Positions 32,535 through 42,022 of a stretch of DNA of 64,000 nucleotides are shown in pieces; position 1 is the stretch's first letter, and every line of letters starts with the position of its first letter. Location of the stretch: positions 11,551,845 through 11,615,844 of the forward strand of contig CP154957.1 of NCBI GenBank assembly GCA_039621445.1, given 5' to 3'. The translations under genes were made by a program, and so were the position numbers. This stretch comes from Euglena gracilis (lineage: Eukaryota; Euglenida; Euglenophyceae; Euglenales). The notes beneath the pieces were generated by a model. That model saw nothing but the letters and a program-made list of their open reading frames with translations, did not search any database and was not told where the DNA came from.

Positions 32535-33200
32535 TCAACCCTTCAATTTTCATACAATGCATCAAGCTTCATCACTTCAGCCTTTCTTTTCATTCATCAT
32601 TTCAGCCTGCTTTTTGATGGAGGTGGGATGCATTTTGGGCCATTTTTGAAACAATGGCCCAAAATGGCCATTTTTTCAAAAATGGCCAAAATATTCTGTA
32701 TTTGTACTGCCAACCCGACCCCCCCTCCCCCCCCTATACAGTTGGGATTTTTGGGACCCCCCCCCTAGTGCCGACCCCCCCGAGACAGATGAAAATTTTG
32801 ACACCAAAAATGGCCTTTTTAGGCCAAAAAAGGCCCTAGAATTTTTTTCCGGTGCCTTCGGCGCCGTTTTTTGGCCGAATTTTGAGGGGTCCCCAAAAAA
32901 CCCCAACTGTACTGCCGTCACCCCTTTGCCAAGGGGACATATTTTGGGTCAAATTCGAACGCCAAAAATGCGCCATTGTTTGGGTCGAAAATTTTTTCAC
33001 CTGTAACCTTGGCATTTCTTTTCCTTTTTTGACCATGCCCAAAAATGTGACAGTCAACAAAATCCTAACAAAATTCCCCTTCAAAAAATGAAAAAAATGA
33101 CCAATTTCGAACATAAAAATCACCCAAAAATGACCACTTTCGGACCAAAAAAAACTTTTTTTGTTCAAAAATGCCCCAAAAATGGCCAAAAATTTTCATC
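32535..33200. repeat. Dispersed ~0.7-1 kb repeat, copy 1
   Basis: TTCAATTTTCATACAATGCATC, TTCATTCATCATTTCAGCCT and later AAAATGGCCAAAAATT words recur in the same order at 43735-44720. It carries the 171-bp MITE at 32739-32909. Confidence 0.65.
32739..32909. mobile_element. 171-bp MITE, CAGTTGGG termini, TA flanks
   Basis: Starts CAGTTGGGATTTTTGGGACC and ends GGTCCCCAAAAAACCCCAAC followed by TG. TA lies on both sides, as for Tc1/mariner MITEs. The centre holds a TTCG-capped GGTGCC/GGCGCC hairpin at 32851-32865. A partial copy is at 20262-20345. Confidence 0.75.
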
Positions 33201-33299
33201 TGCCTCGGGGGGGGGGTTGGAAGTGGGACGGGGGGGTCCCAGGAGGGGGGGGGTGGAACTGCACAGTGGGGCGGAGGGGGGGGTCCCAAGATTTGACCA

Positions 33300-33775
33300 A
33301 CTGTACTGTCTTGTCTCCAAGGAATTTGGGGAATTGAGAAGCAGAGGAGGCCACAATTGGAGGTCTGTCACGGTCCGACACTTCATACAAAAAAAACAAG
33401 GGCATTGAGGTATGTACGGAGAGACAAAACAGGCATGGAACGAACCCGAAAATCTGTTCCAGCTCTCTCCGTACGGGAAGCAACACAGGCGAGTTGTTGC
33501 TCGGGTGTTGCGTACAACCCCCGAGCATCAATGCACCAGTTTGCCGAGACCAGATTTTGGGGGGGGGAGTTCACCAAGCAGAGCACCAACTTCCTCAGAT
33601 GGAAATTTCACCTTTTGGAGGGCTTCCACAAACTGCTTAATAGTGGGAGTGACAGGCATGTGCCTCAGCGAGGTTAGTCAGGCACATCGTGGCTGTGAAG
33701 GGTGTGAAGGCGTTTTTGAAACACGTTTTAGTGTAATGTACACGTGTTACCAAAAGAGTAAACACGCTTTTCTTG
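33300..33775. other. No recognised gene
   Basis: Contains near-palindromic GTACGGAGAGA and CTCTCTCCGTACGG words (33410-33480). The open frames are not convincing. Confidence 0.35.
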
Positions 33776-33925
33776 GGGGGTGGCCGCCTTTGTCCTCCGC
33801 TCCACTCCGGATAGGGCGGCCACCCCCCCCCACCCACCTTAGGACAAACGCGGCCACCCCCCAACTTTTATTTGAGGCGGCCAACCCCCCCTCCGGTCTT
33901 GGACAAAGGCGGCTACTTCCAAGTT
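33776..33925. mobile_element. C-run tagged element, tag GGACAAAGGCGGC (family p)
   Basis: GGCCGCCTTTGTCC on the left, then GGCGGCCACCCCCC repeats, and GGACAAAGGCGGC on the right. The related block is 37144-37250. Confidence 0.55.
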
Positions 33926-33960
33926 CGGAGAAACATCCTCTGTCCTTTCCTGGCAGTACC

Positions 33961-34830
33961 ATGTTCCCAACACAGCTTGTGAACCTGGCCAAGGCGGCCT
34001 TGGGTGGACGCTTGCTCGCCCTTACTTTTTCCTTGCAAAAATGAAAGAGGCCCTGGAATTTTAAAGGCAACCGTCGGCGGACACCGTATTTTTCAGAACC
34101 TTCGGTCCAGTGCTGCAACTGGAAGGGTCAGAAAAAAAGCAAAACTGAGAAGTGCAATCACAAAAATTCAGAAAATATGTGATTATGATAGGAGATTCCA
34201 AGCTGCAGACCTGGATGAGCCCACAACACCATTTGCGAAGTGGGTGCATGGATGCTCTTTTTGACACAGAGAACAAAAAGGTTGCAGAAAAAGCTCAAAG
34301 AAAAGTTCTTTGCGAGCAGGCTGGGGTTCCGATGTACAAGTGGGATCCGTCGACCCTCACAACCAATGTGAGTGCCTTGGCTACTTTTACAAAAGCAGGT
34401 CAAACCCCAAAATGGCATTGTCCCGAAAGCAAAGACCCAATTTCCAAATTTTGACTTTTTCATACGGCTGATGATGGGGACAAAAAAAAATGAAATTGAG
34501 AGCACCAGAAGTGAAAGTGTTGGACAATGCAGACCAGATGCACGCAAAGATGCAAGCAAAGATGCACACCAAGTGGGATTCCTGGTTTGGTGTGCGGAGG
34601 TTCAACATCATTGTGTTGGCTGACAATTTGGGCCAGAGGCGAGAGAGCTTGCAAGAGCTCAGGGTGGGCAACTTCCACCCAAGGGAGACCGAGGACGGAA
34701 CAAAAATTATCACTATCAGATTTCGGAAAAATGAAGAATCCGCAGGGTTCCTCTTCAAAAGACACAACCACAACGTTTGCTCCCCCACGAGGATGAACGC
34801 CTCTGTCCCTTGGCTGCACACATCTAGATT
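33961..34830 (+). pseudogene. Tyrosine-recombinase-like transposon gene, broken copy
   Basis: Starts MFPTQLVNLAKAALGG like the 26.2-kb ORF. Further blocks in shifting frames are AKWVHGCLFD, AEKAQRKVLCEQAGVPMYKW, DPSTLTTNVSALATFTKAGQ and GIVPKAKTQFPNF. They are followed at 34490-34760 by DSWFGVRRFNIIVLADNLGQ, RRESLQELRVGNF and TIRFRKNEES. In tyrosine recombinases the first catalytic arginine sits in a helix of the form G-x-R-x-x-E/D-L-x-x-L-x-x-x-D/F, then a beta strand with a K; this fits. A following CP segment appears only in another frame here. The remaining catalytic H-x-x-R and Y were not found. At least three frameshifts; inactive. Crypton- or DIRS-like assignment is open. Confidence 0.5.
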
Positions 34831-35539
34831 GGCCGCCTCAAGGATGAAGCACCCCGAGGGGGCGGCTGGCCGTCCGTCCGTCCGAGCCGTCCGGACCTCT
34901 TTAGCCGGACCAATGCTGGACGCCTAGCCGTCCGTCCGGACGAAGCATTTTTTCGCCAGCCGTCCGTCAAGCCGGACCAATGTCTGTCTTGCCAGGCGGC
35001 CGGACCAAAAAAAATTTTCCTTCCTTCCGAAAAGCAGTCACGGCCTCCCTCCACTCGTCGCGTCAAATCAAGAAATCGTCCCTGCCTTCAGTTTTTCCTG
35101 GTGCTGCGCAGACGAGACTATTTATTTTTCGGGTGGATGACCATTTCTTCAACATATTTCACAGCAGCACCAAAAGACTGCGCCGGAAGAACCGGAAGGG
35201 GGGGTAAGTCGACCCCCCCCCTCCACACCCACCACAACATTTTCACCGTTTTCGGGAAAACGGGCATTTTGCCCAGAAAAGTTTTTTGAAAAATAAAACC
35301 CAAAAACACGTGATTTTTGATGGAAAAAAACTTTTTTCACAAAAAACCTCAAAATTTTCCGTCCTAAAAACTCATACTTTTATACTTTTGAGGAGGGGGG
35401 TGAAATAAACGAAGGTCAATAAAGTAAACAAACTTTTGGCACAGTCAAATTTTACTGACATTTTTCTCGTTGAACAACACATATTTTGCCAAAAAAAAAA
35501 CGGAAACAAAACGCTTTTCTGCCCCCCCTTTAAAAGAGT

Positions 35540-35653
35540 ATGGCACCCAAACAACTCCTTCTTGAGGCGGGTGTGTGCAGCCAAGGGACAGAGGCGTTCA
35601 TCCTCATGGGGGAGCAAAAGTTGAGTGTGGTTCTCTTTTGACGTCACCATCAA
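35540..35653 (-). pseudogene. Inverted fragment of the tyrosine-recombinase-like gene
   Basis: The minus strand reads LLLPHEDERLCPLAAHTRLK then KELFGCHTLL. The DNA between about 35570 and 35640 is an inverted near copy of 34780-34830 (GAGGATGAACGCCTCTGTCC and CTTGGCTGCACACA). The ERLCPLAAHTRL pattern is the conserved CP-x-x-A segment after the lysine strand in tyrosine recombinases. It stands head to head with the copy at 33961-34830 and runs into the 13-bp minisatellite. Confidence 0.5.
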
Positions 35654-36872
35654 CGGTCACCAACAACGGTCACCAACAACGGTCACCAACAACGGTCACC
35701 AACAACGGTCACCAACAACGGTCACCAACAACGGTCACCAACAACGGTCACCAACAACGGTCACCAACAACGGTCACCAACAACGGTCACCAACAACGGT
35801 CACCAACAACGGTCACCAACAACGGTCACCAACAACGGTCACCAACAACGGTCACCAACAACGGTCACCAACAACGGTCACCAACAACGGTCACCAACAA
35901 CGGTCACCAACAACGGTCACCAACAACGGTCACCAACAACGGTCACCAACAACGGTCACCAACAACGGTCACCAACAACGGTCACCAACAACGGTCACCA
36001 ACAACGGTCACCAACAACGGTCACCAACAACGGTCACCAACAACGGTCACCAACAACGGTCACCAACAACGGTCACCAACAACGGTCACCAACAACGGTC
36101 ACCAACAACGGTCACCAACAACGGTCACCAACAACGGTCACCAACAACGGTCACCAACAACGGTCACCAACAACGGTCACCAACAACGGTCACCAACAAC
36201 GGTCACCAACAACGGTCACCAACAACGGTCACCAACAACGGTCACCAACAACGGTCACCAACAACGGTCACCAACAACGGTCACCAACAACGGTCACCAA
36301 CAACGGTCACCAACAACGGTCACCAACAACGGTCACCAACAACGGTCACCAACAACGGTCACCAACAACGGTCACCAACAACGGTCACCAACAACGGTCA
36401 CCAACAACGGTCACCAACAACGGTCACCAACAACGGTCACCAACAACGGTCACCAACAACGGTCACCAACAACGGTCACCAACAACGGTCACCAACAACG
36501 GTCACCAACAACGGTCACCAACAACGGTCACCAACAACGGTCACCAACAACGGTCACCAACAACGGTCACCAACAACGGTCACCAACAACGGTCACCAAC
36601 AACGGTCACCAACAACGGTCACCAACAACGGTCACCAACAACGGTCACCAACAACGGTCACCAACAACGGTCACCAACAACGGTCACCAACAACGGTCAC
36701 CAACAACGGTCACCAACAACGGTCACCAACAACGGTCACCAACAACGGTCACCAACAACGGTCACCAACAACGGTCACCAACAACGGTCACCAACAACGG
36801 TCACCAACAACGGTAACCAACAACGGTAACCAACAACGGTCACCAACAACGGTCACAAACGGTCACAAACGG
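35647..36872. repeat. 13-bp minisatellite GGTCACCAACAAC, about 92-94 copies
   Basis: Over 1.2 kb of nearly perfect 13-bp units. Variants (GGTAACC, then GGTCACAAAC) appear only at the right end after 36810. Because 39 nt is three units, plus-strand frames translate to a 13-residue repeat (GHQQRSPTTVTNN) without stops; these are not genes. Confidence 0.98.
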
Positions 36873-36959
36873 TCACAAACGGTGAGCACCCAGAATTAGG
36901 ACTTGCCCAGTTCGCGACAAGGACAAAAAGCCCTATACCTCAGCTCCTGAGACGCCTGC

Positions 36960-37145
36960 GCTTCCAAAGACCCGGCCAGCTAGCCCGCCAGCCGGCCAGC
37001 CGGCCAGCCGGCCAGCCGGCCAGCCGGCCAGCTGGACCAAGTGCATTTTCTTCAGCCGTCTTGACCAAGCCCACAAGGTCAGCCGTCCGTCCGGACCTTC
37101 GCTTTTTTCACCAGCCGTCCGTCCGTCCGTCCGTCCGCCTCCCGA
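36960..37145. repeat. CCAGCCGG and CCGTCCGT short tandem arrays
   Basis: GCCAGCCGGCCAGCCGG repeats at 36972-37032 and CCGTCCGTCCGTCCGT at 37080-37138. Confidence 0.85.
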
Positions 37146-37250
37146 GGGGGGGGGGGTCACCCGACTCAGGACAAAGGCGGCCACCCTAAGTCCAGTGTTG
37201 GGGGTAGCCGCCTTTGTCCAAGACTGGACGGGGGGGGGGGGGGGGGCCCG
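37144..37250. mobile_element. C-run tagged element, tag GGACAAAGGCGGC (second copy)
   Basis: GGACAAAGGCGGCCACCC and AGCCGCCTTTGTCC face each other between G runs; same family as 33776-33925. Confidence 0.55.
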
Positions 37251-37365
37251 CCTCAACGGAAGAAGTGAGAAAAACGACCAAAAATGACCTAAAAGTGACA
37301 AAAACGACCAAACACGACAAAAATGATCAACGACAACCAAGAATTGACAATAATCGCCAAACAAC

Positions 37366-37368
37366 AGC

Positions 37369-37445
<77 letters not shown>

Positions 37446-37500
37446 GAACAACAACAACAACAACAACAATAACAACAACAAAAACAACAACAAAATCAAC
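37366..37500. repeat. CAA trinucleotide microsatellite
   Basis: More than 30 CAA units with a few AAG and AAT interruptions; explains the poly-Thr and poly-Leu frames. Confidence 0.95.
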
Positions 37501-37564
37501 AACGTGACCAAAAACGACCAAAAAGACCAATGAGGATCAAACAAATGAAAGGGGGTGAAGGTTG

Positions 37565-38410
37565 CCCGATAAATCGATCTTGAGGCTGTCGATCGACAAT
37601 TGCCGATTAATTGGGGGGCCCGGTCGATTAATCGATTAATGCTCTCCTCAATCAAATTGCCAAAAATGTGTGATAAACTCTATTTTTGGACCCAAAAGTT
37701 CTAAAAATGGTTAGACGTGACGCTGTATGTTAGGTCACGCTGGTCACATGTGACCTGTCAAAACTGCCACATTCCCACCGCGACCCCCCCCCCCCGACCC
37801 CGCCCACGACCCGTACACCCCCACAGTGTCAAGGCACTTTTTATGAAGGATTCTTGGAAGATTGAGAGAAAAAGGGTTTTTTGGGGGGGGTTTCAGGTGC
37901 TCTCATTCCTGCCAAATTCCAACGCCAAAGTGGATGCTTGGGAGGTGCAATTTTCAAGCATGTGAATCAAAAAGGTTCGGTTTTTGGCATTTTGGGTGGC
38001 TTTTGGGGTCTAACTTGCTTGGTTAGTTGATGTGGGAATAGTAGGGGGGGGGGGCTCGACCCCCCCCCTTACTGTTCCCATGGACCCGAAAGGGGGCCAC
38101 AGGACGAGAATAGTAAGGGGGGGACATGGTATCCCATGTTTGTTGACCCTTTCTGCCCCTGTGAAGGAGGAGGTGGACAAGTGACTGTTGAAAGAAATAG
38201 TGTTTCGCAAATGATCTATCTTCTGTGTTTGTTGCATGCCATTGTCAACGTCTTAAAGTCAAGCATGCGGACTTTTTCCATTGTGCAATGGGTGATTTAA
38301 ATGGAGGCGATTATTTTCGATTAATTGACCCCCCATGCCGATTGAATGATTTATCATAGGGTGTCGATCGATTAATCGATTAATCGATTAATTGAAGCAA
38401 CCTTAGGGGG
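37565..38410. repeat. ATTAATCGATTAATCG repeats, GCGACCCC tags and a GGAATAGTAAGGGG element
   Basis: ATTAATCG-type words at 37565-37650 and 38290-38400 bracket this stretch. Inside are the tag cluster at 37778-37815 (with the inverse of GGGGGTGTACGGGTCG) and, at 38039-38127, GGAATAGTAGGGG facing CCCCTTACTGTTCCCATGGA. No gene seen. Confidence 0.5.
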
Positions 38411-38432
38411 TGAAATCTAACCAAGGCTGCAC

Positions 38433-38492
38433 ATAGGGATATAGGGATATAGGGAGATATAGGTATAGGTATAGGTATAGGTATAGGTGTTT
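38433..38492. repeat. ATAGGGAT / ATAGGT microsatellite
   Basis: Tandem ATAGGGAT then ATAGGT units; similar TATAGGTATAGG words occur at 39785-39850 on the other side of the hAT remnant. Confidence 0.8.
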
Positions 38493-38810
38493 TGACCTTC
38501 TATATCCCTATATGTCTCAGATCTTTCTGATGGCCAAAAGAATATGTCTCTCCCCAAGTCTGGCTGGGAGGAAGAATCGAGGAGTTCATGCTCATTTTGA
38601 GCCCAGTGGTACTGTTGGGCGGCTATGATGCAAAATTTGTTATTCAAAGTGGTTTGAGGATGAAGTGGCCATGAGGGTGGATGAGAATTTGGATGAACCA
38701 TCTGCCAAAGCTACCGTGAAGTCTTTGCAACCCCCACCCCAAGTTTAGTAACAGATTTTTCCATGCTTACTTAGGAAGTCCCAACCTTCGCAAAGTCGAA
38801 CATTGACAAT

Positions 38811-39452
38811 TTGGAAAGGCACTTGGTTTTGGGACATGGGGTCACAATGAAGGAAGAGCAAAAAGATGAAAAAGGCATTGATGCCCACTTTCCCAAAGCA
38901 GCAAGTGCAGCTCAAAAGGTGGCTCTGGTGTTCTGCATGAACCCAACCGTTCCTTTGTGCTTGGTGGAAGACCCATTTTTCTGGCGAGCTTTTGGTCATC
39001 CATTTGAAGGAACAGCTTACCCCAAGAAAATTTGCTTGATGGCAAAGGTTTTTGTCCCCCCCCCCGTCAAATTCTTTCACCTTCGTTTACACTAGGTCTC
39101 CGATCCACACACCCCACTTTGTTTTGGCAAAGTAAACTCCACATGGCTCAAGAATTGGCCGAATTTGCCATCTTTTTGTACACCATAGCGGTGACAGAGG
39201 CAGCCGTCGAGCGCACTTTAAGTGTGCAAAAATTTTTGGAGACACCGCTGCGGAATGCATTGCACGAAAAAGTTGTGCAAGCGGCACTTTTCGTAAAAAT
39301 TCAATTTGCTGAACTTCGGGGATGACAATTTCATCCCAGCCTCCCTTCGCGAGCCCAAGAAATTTTTCTACCACGAGAACATTTCGTTGGAAAATGAATC
39401 CCAAGGTGATCCTGACCTTTTCGACGATGTTATGTCAAAGTTTTGGTCTTGA
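38811..39452 (+). pseudogene. hAT transposase, internally deleted copy
   Basis: The first part (38811-39060) reads AASAAQKVALVFCMNPTVPL then CLVEDPFFWRAFGHPF, the N-terminal segment of many hAT transposases (A-x-x-F-x-x-x-x-x-P-x-x-L-V-E-x-P-x-F). The second part (39116-39325) reads FWQSKLHMAQELAEFAIFLY, TIAVTEAAVERTLSVQKF and then RNALHEKVVQAALFVK, the hAT C-terminal dimerisation domain (S/T-x-A-x-V-E-R-x-F-S). After a frameshift near 39310, an acidic tail ends at TGA 39450. The DDE core between the two parts is missing, so this is a deletion derivative, unable to cut DNA itself. Target duplications not found. Confidence 0.75.
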
Positions 39453-39617
39453 CAAAGACCTTGACTCTTGCTGGTGAACCGCCATTGTCACAATGAAGCG
39501 TTATCTTCCCGCCTTTGTATTTGATGCATTCTGGTCTTCAGCCTCCCCCTCCCCCCTGATGGATGATTGCAATGATTGCTTGTTTAGTTTCTTTTCTTTG
39601 GACATGTAGGTGACATA

Positions 39618-39784
39618 CCCCCCCCCCCTTATTGTCCCACCGACCTCTCCCCGGGAGGCCCGGCCGGACAATAAGGGGGGGGGGACAATAAGGGGGTACC
39701 AAAGGAATTTCATTGGCCGGGCCAAAAAATCCCCGTCGGCCGGGTCCCAGGGACAATAAGGGGGGGGGACAATAAGGGGGGGGG
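39618..39784. mobile_element. ACAATAAG family element with TA flanks
   Basis: TA, C run, TTATTGTCCCACCGACCTCT on the left; GGGACAATAAG with G run and TA on the right. Core GGTACCAAAGGAATTTCATT and GGCCGGGCCAAAAAATCCCC. About 167 bp. Confidence 0.85.
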
Positions 39785-39999
39785 TATAGGTATAGGTATA
39801 GGTATACGTTGTCCACATATAGGTACAGGTCTTTTTGCCAACCTATACCTACATGAAGCCTTGATCTGACAGAATGTCAAACCTGATAGAATGACCAGAA
39901 TTGACTGAAAACCGACCAAAAAACGGTCAATACTGTCAAAGAATGTTTATTGGGAGGTCAGGCAGCATGGGGGGGGGGGGGGCTGTGGACCCCCCCCGA

Positions 40000-40310
40000 T
40001 GAAGTTCACTGGTGAACGTTCATCGGGGGGGGGGTACTTTTGGCGATGAAGTTCACCGGTGAACTTCACCGGTGAACTTCATCGTGTTGATGGTTGGGGG
40101 TGAAATTTTGATGCGTGAAATTTTGCTTTTGAGGTGGATGGTTCATGGAATTTCATCAAAATTTCCGAAAACTTGCCCAAAATGTCATTTTTTGGCCAAA
40201 AATTGCTCTTGCGGTGAAATTCACCGGTTAAAGTTCACAGTTGGGTTTGGCAAGGGGGTCCGGGACCCCCGGTGAACTTTCAAACGGTGAACTTCACCTA
40301 GGGGGGGGGT
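40000..40310. mobile_element. Element with GTGAACTTCACCGGTGAAC palindromes
   Basis: GATGAAGTTCACCGGTGAAC and related palindromes cluster at 40000-40085 and 40210-40305 around a G/C-run region. Similar words occur at 46500-46700 and 47395. Confidence 0.55.
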
Positions 40311-40578
40311 CCAAAAAATCGCATGATCTCCATTGATTTAATTGATTAATAATCGGGAAGTTACCCCCCCCCAAAACCTGCAAAGAACCACCAAAATTGA
40401 CCAAAAATGTAAAACAACCAAAAACAGGGTTGCCATAGACAGAATGATCTTGCACCAGGTTTTAATGCCAAATCTTCCAATAACAGGTCTCAGGTTTTCT
40501 AATGCCATCCAAGGCGCCAATAAAGATAACCCCAACCAAACCAGGATTTAGGACCCAGTGGTTGAAACCGGGTGGGTA

Positions 40579-40744
40579 CCCCCCCCCTTATTGTCCCCCC
40601 CCCCTTATTGTCCCTGGGCCCCGGCTGACGGGGGATTTTTTGGCCCGGCCAATGAAATTCCTTTGGTACCCCCTTATTGTCCCCCCCCCTTATTGTCCGG
40701 TCGGGCCTCCCGGGGAGAGGTCCGTGGGACAATAAGGGGGGGGG
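40579..40744. mobile_element. ACAATAAG family element with TA flanks, opposite orientation
   Basis: Same core as 39618-39784 but inverted (GGCCCGGCCAATGAAATTCC then TTTGGTACCC). GGGTA precedes the C run and TATCAG follows the G run. Confidence 0.85.
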
Positions 40745-40749
40745 TATCA

Positions 40750-41460
40750 GGGGCCCCGGCTTCATGCCCGAACCGGGGTTCTAGGGGTAGATATTGTTAG
40801 ACCGCTGTAGTACATTGGAAATTCTAAGGGACCCCATTTTCATTGTGATCACGGGTTCCCCTGGTACCCACCCCCAAAGGATATCGAAATGGAACGTTAA
40901 CAGGTGCCTCTGGGGGTACCTGTGAACGTTAAACATTTCACCCGTTTTTCTTTCCATGAGGTAACCTGTGACTGTTAAACGGTTTTAATGAACTTTTTCC
41001 CTGGTCTACAGTGCAAATGGATCTTGCAACCATGGCTTCAAGGGACAAAATGCACCCCACTTGAATGGAATGCAGAATTACCACCTCTTGAGGCCCATTG
41101 GAGCTGGTGCCCAAGTGTGTGCTGCAAATGCGCTTTGTTGGGTTTGTCTTCGTTTTGGGTTCATAAGTCAGCCTTTTGAGTTTTTCTTGCCCATTTTAGG
41201 CCAACTTTTTGCATTATTTTGGCTACTGTAGCCAAATCATACATTTCATCTTTTGCCCCTTTTGGGCCTACTTGGACTTTTCTGGCAGAGTGTTCATTGT
41301 TTCATCCTCATCCACCCTTGGGAAATTTTGGGTTATTTTGGGCATTTTTTGAAGTGTTGGCCAATTTGGAGTATTTTGGGCTGTTTTGTTGGGCATCTTG
41401 GACATTTTTATGTTTAGCCACACTCATTCAGGTTTTCTAATTGTGACAATGAATGACCCA
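40750..41460. other. No recognised gene
   Basis: A palindromic CTTCATGCCCGAACCGG word at 40760, hairpin AACGTTAACAGG...CCTGTGAACGTT at 40890-40935, then ordinary mixed sequence. No supported coding region. Confidence 0.4.
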
Positions 41461-41464
41461 GCTT

Positions 41465-41690
41465 GGGGGGGTTGGTACACCCCTCCCCCCCCCCCCCTCT
41501 CCGAGGGCCTCGCCACGCCATTTACCCCCCCTCCCCCCCCCTAGCCGGACCCCCTCGCCACGCCACCGGCGATTTTGGAAACCATGATACACCCCTTCCC
41601 CCCCCCTGGTCGCCGACCCCCTCGCCACGCCATTTACCCCCCCTCCCCCCCCCTATTCGGACCCCCTAGCCACGGCGTACCAACCACCCT
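41465..41690. mobile_element. C-run tagged element, tag GACCCCCTCGCCACGCC (family g)
   Basis: Repeated GCCTCGCCACGCCATTTACC and GGACCCCCTCGCCACGCC words with C runs; the inverse of 29047-29295. Confidence 0.6.
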
Positions 41691-41904
41691 TGACGCGTCA
41701 GGAATGGCTTTGTGCTTGAGTTGGTATCTGGACCCCCCAAGGAAAATGGCTTGCTTCTGTCATCGATGTGGGACTGCCTGGACCCCCACGCCTTGTACAG
41801 ATCACTTCCCCATGTTCAAGCCCCCACGGACTTTGGTACTCTATGTCGAAGTTCACTGTTTGCAATTTCACTGGCCGGGGGGGGGGTTCTGGACCAAACC
41901 TCTC

Positions 41905-42022
41905 CTTAGTGTGTATCGCCGAAAATTTTTTTTGTGTATCCTGTGTATCGCCAAAAAAAATTGTGTGTCCATATGCATTGCCAAAAAAATTGTGTATTCC
42001 TGTGTATCGCCAAAAATTTTTT
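41905..42022. repeat. GTGTATCGCCAAAAAAATTT tandem array
   Basis: Three to four degenerate units; the same array in longer form is at 46290-46455. The 42.0-43.4 kb element has inserted at its right end. Confidence 0.75.

Larger units (their letters stand above)
34850..37155. mobile_element. Possible 2.3-kb element with CCGTCCGTCCG ends
   Basis: Both ends carry CCGTCCGTCCG arrays (34868-34960 and 37080-37140), framed by CCCCGAGGGGGCGG on the left and CCGCCTCCCGAGGGG on the right. Between them lie an inverted fragment of the recombinase gene, the 13-bp minisatellite, and a CCAGCCGG array at 36970-37030. That this is one transposed unit is inference. Confidence 0.35.

Noticed and set aside
35575-36899. 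Long plus-strand open frames (413 and 424 codons) of 13-residue repeats
   Set aside because: They are translations of the 13-bp minisatellite; since 39 nt equals three units, every plus frame is free of stops by arithmetic.
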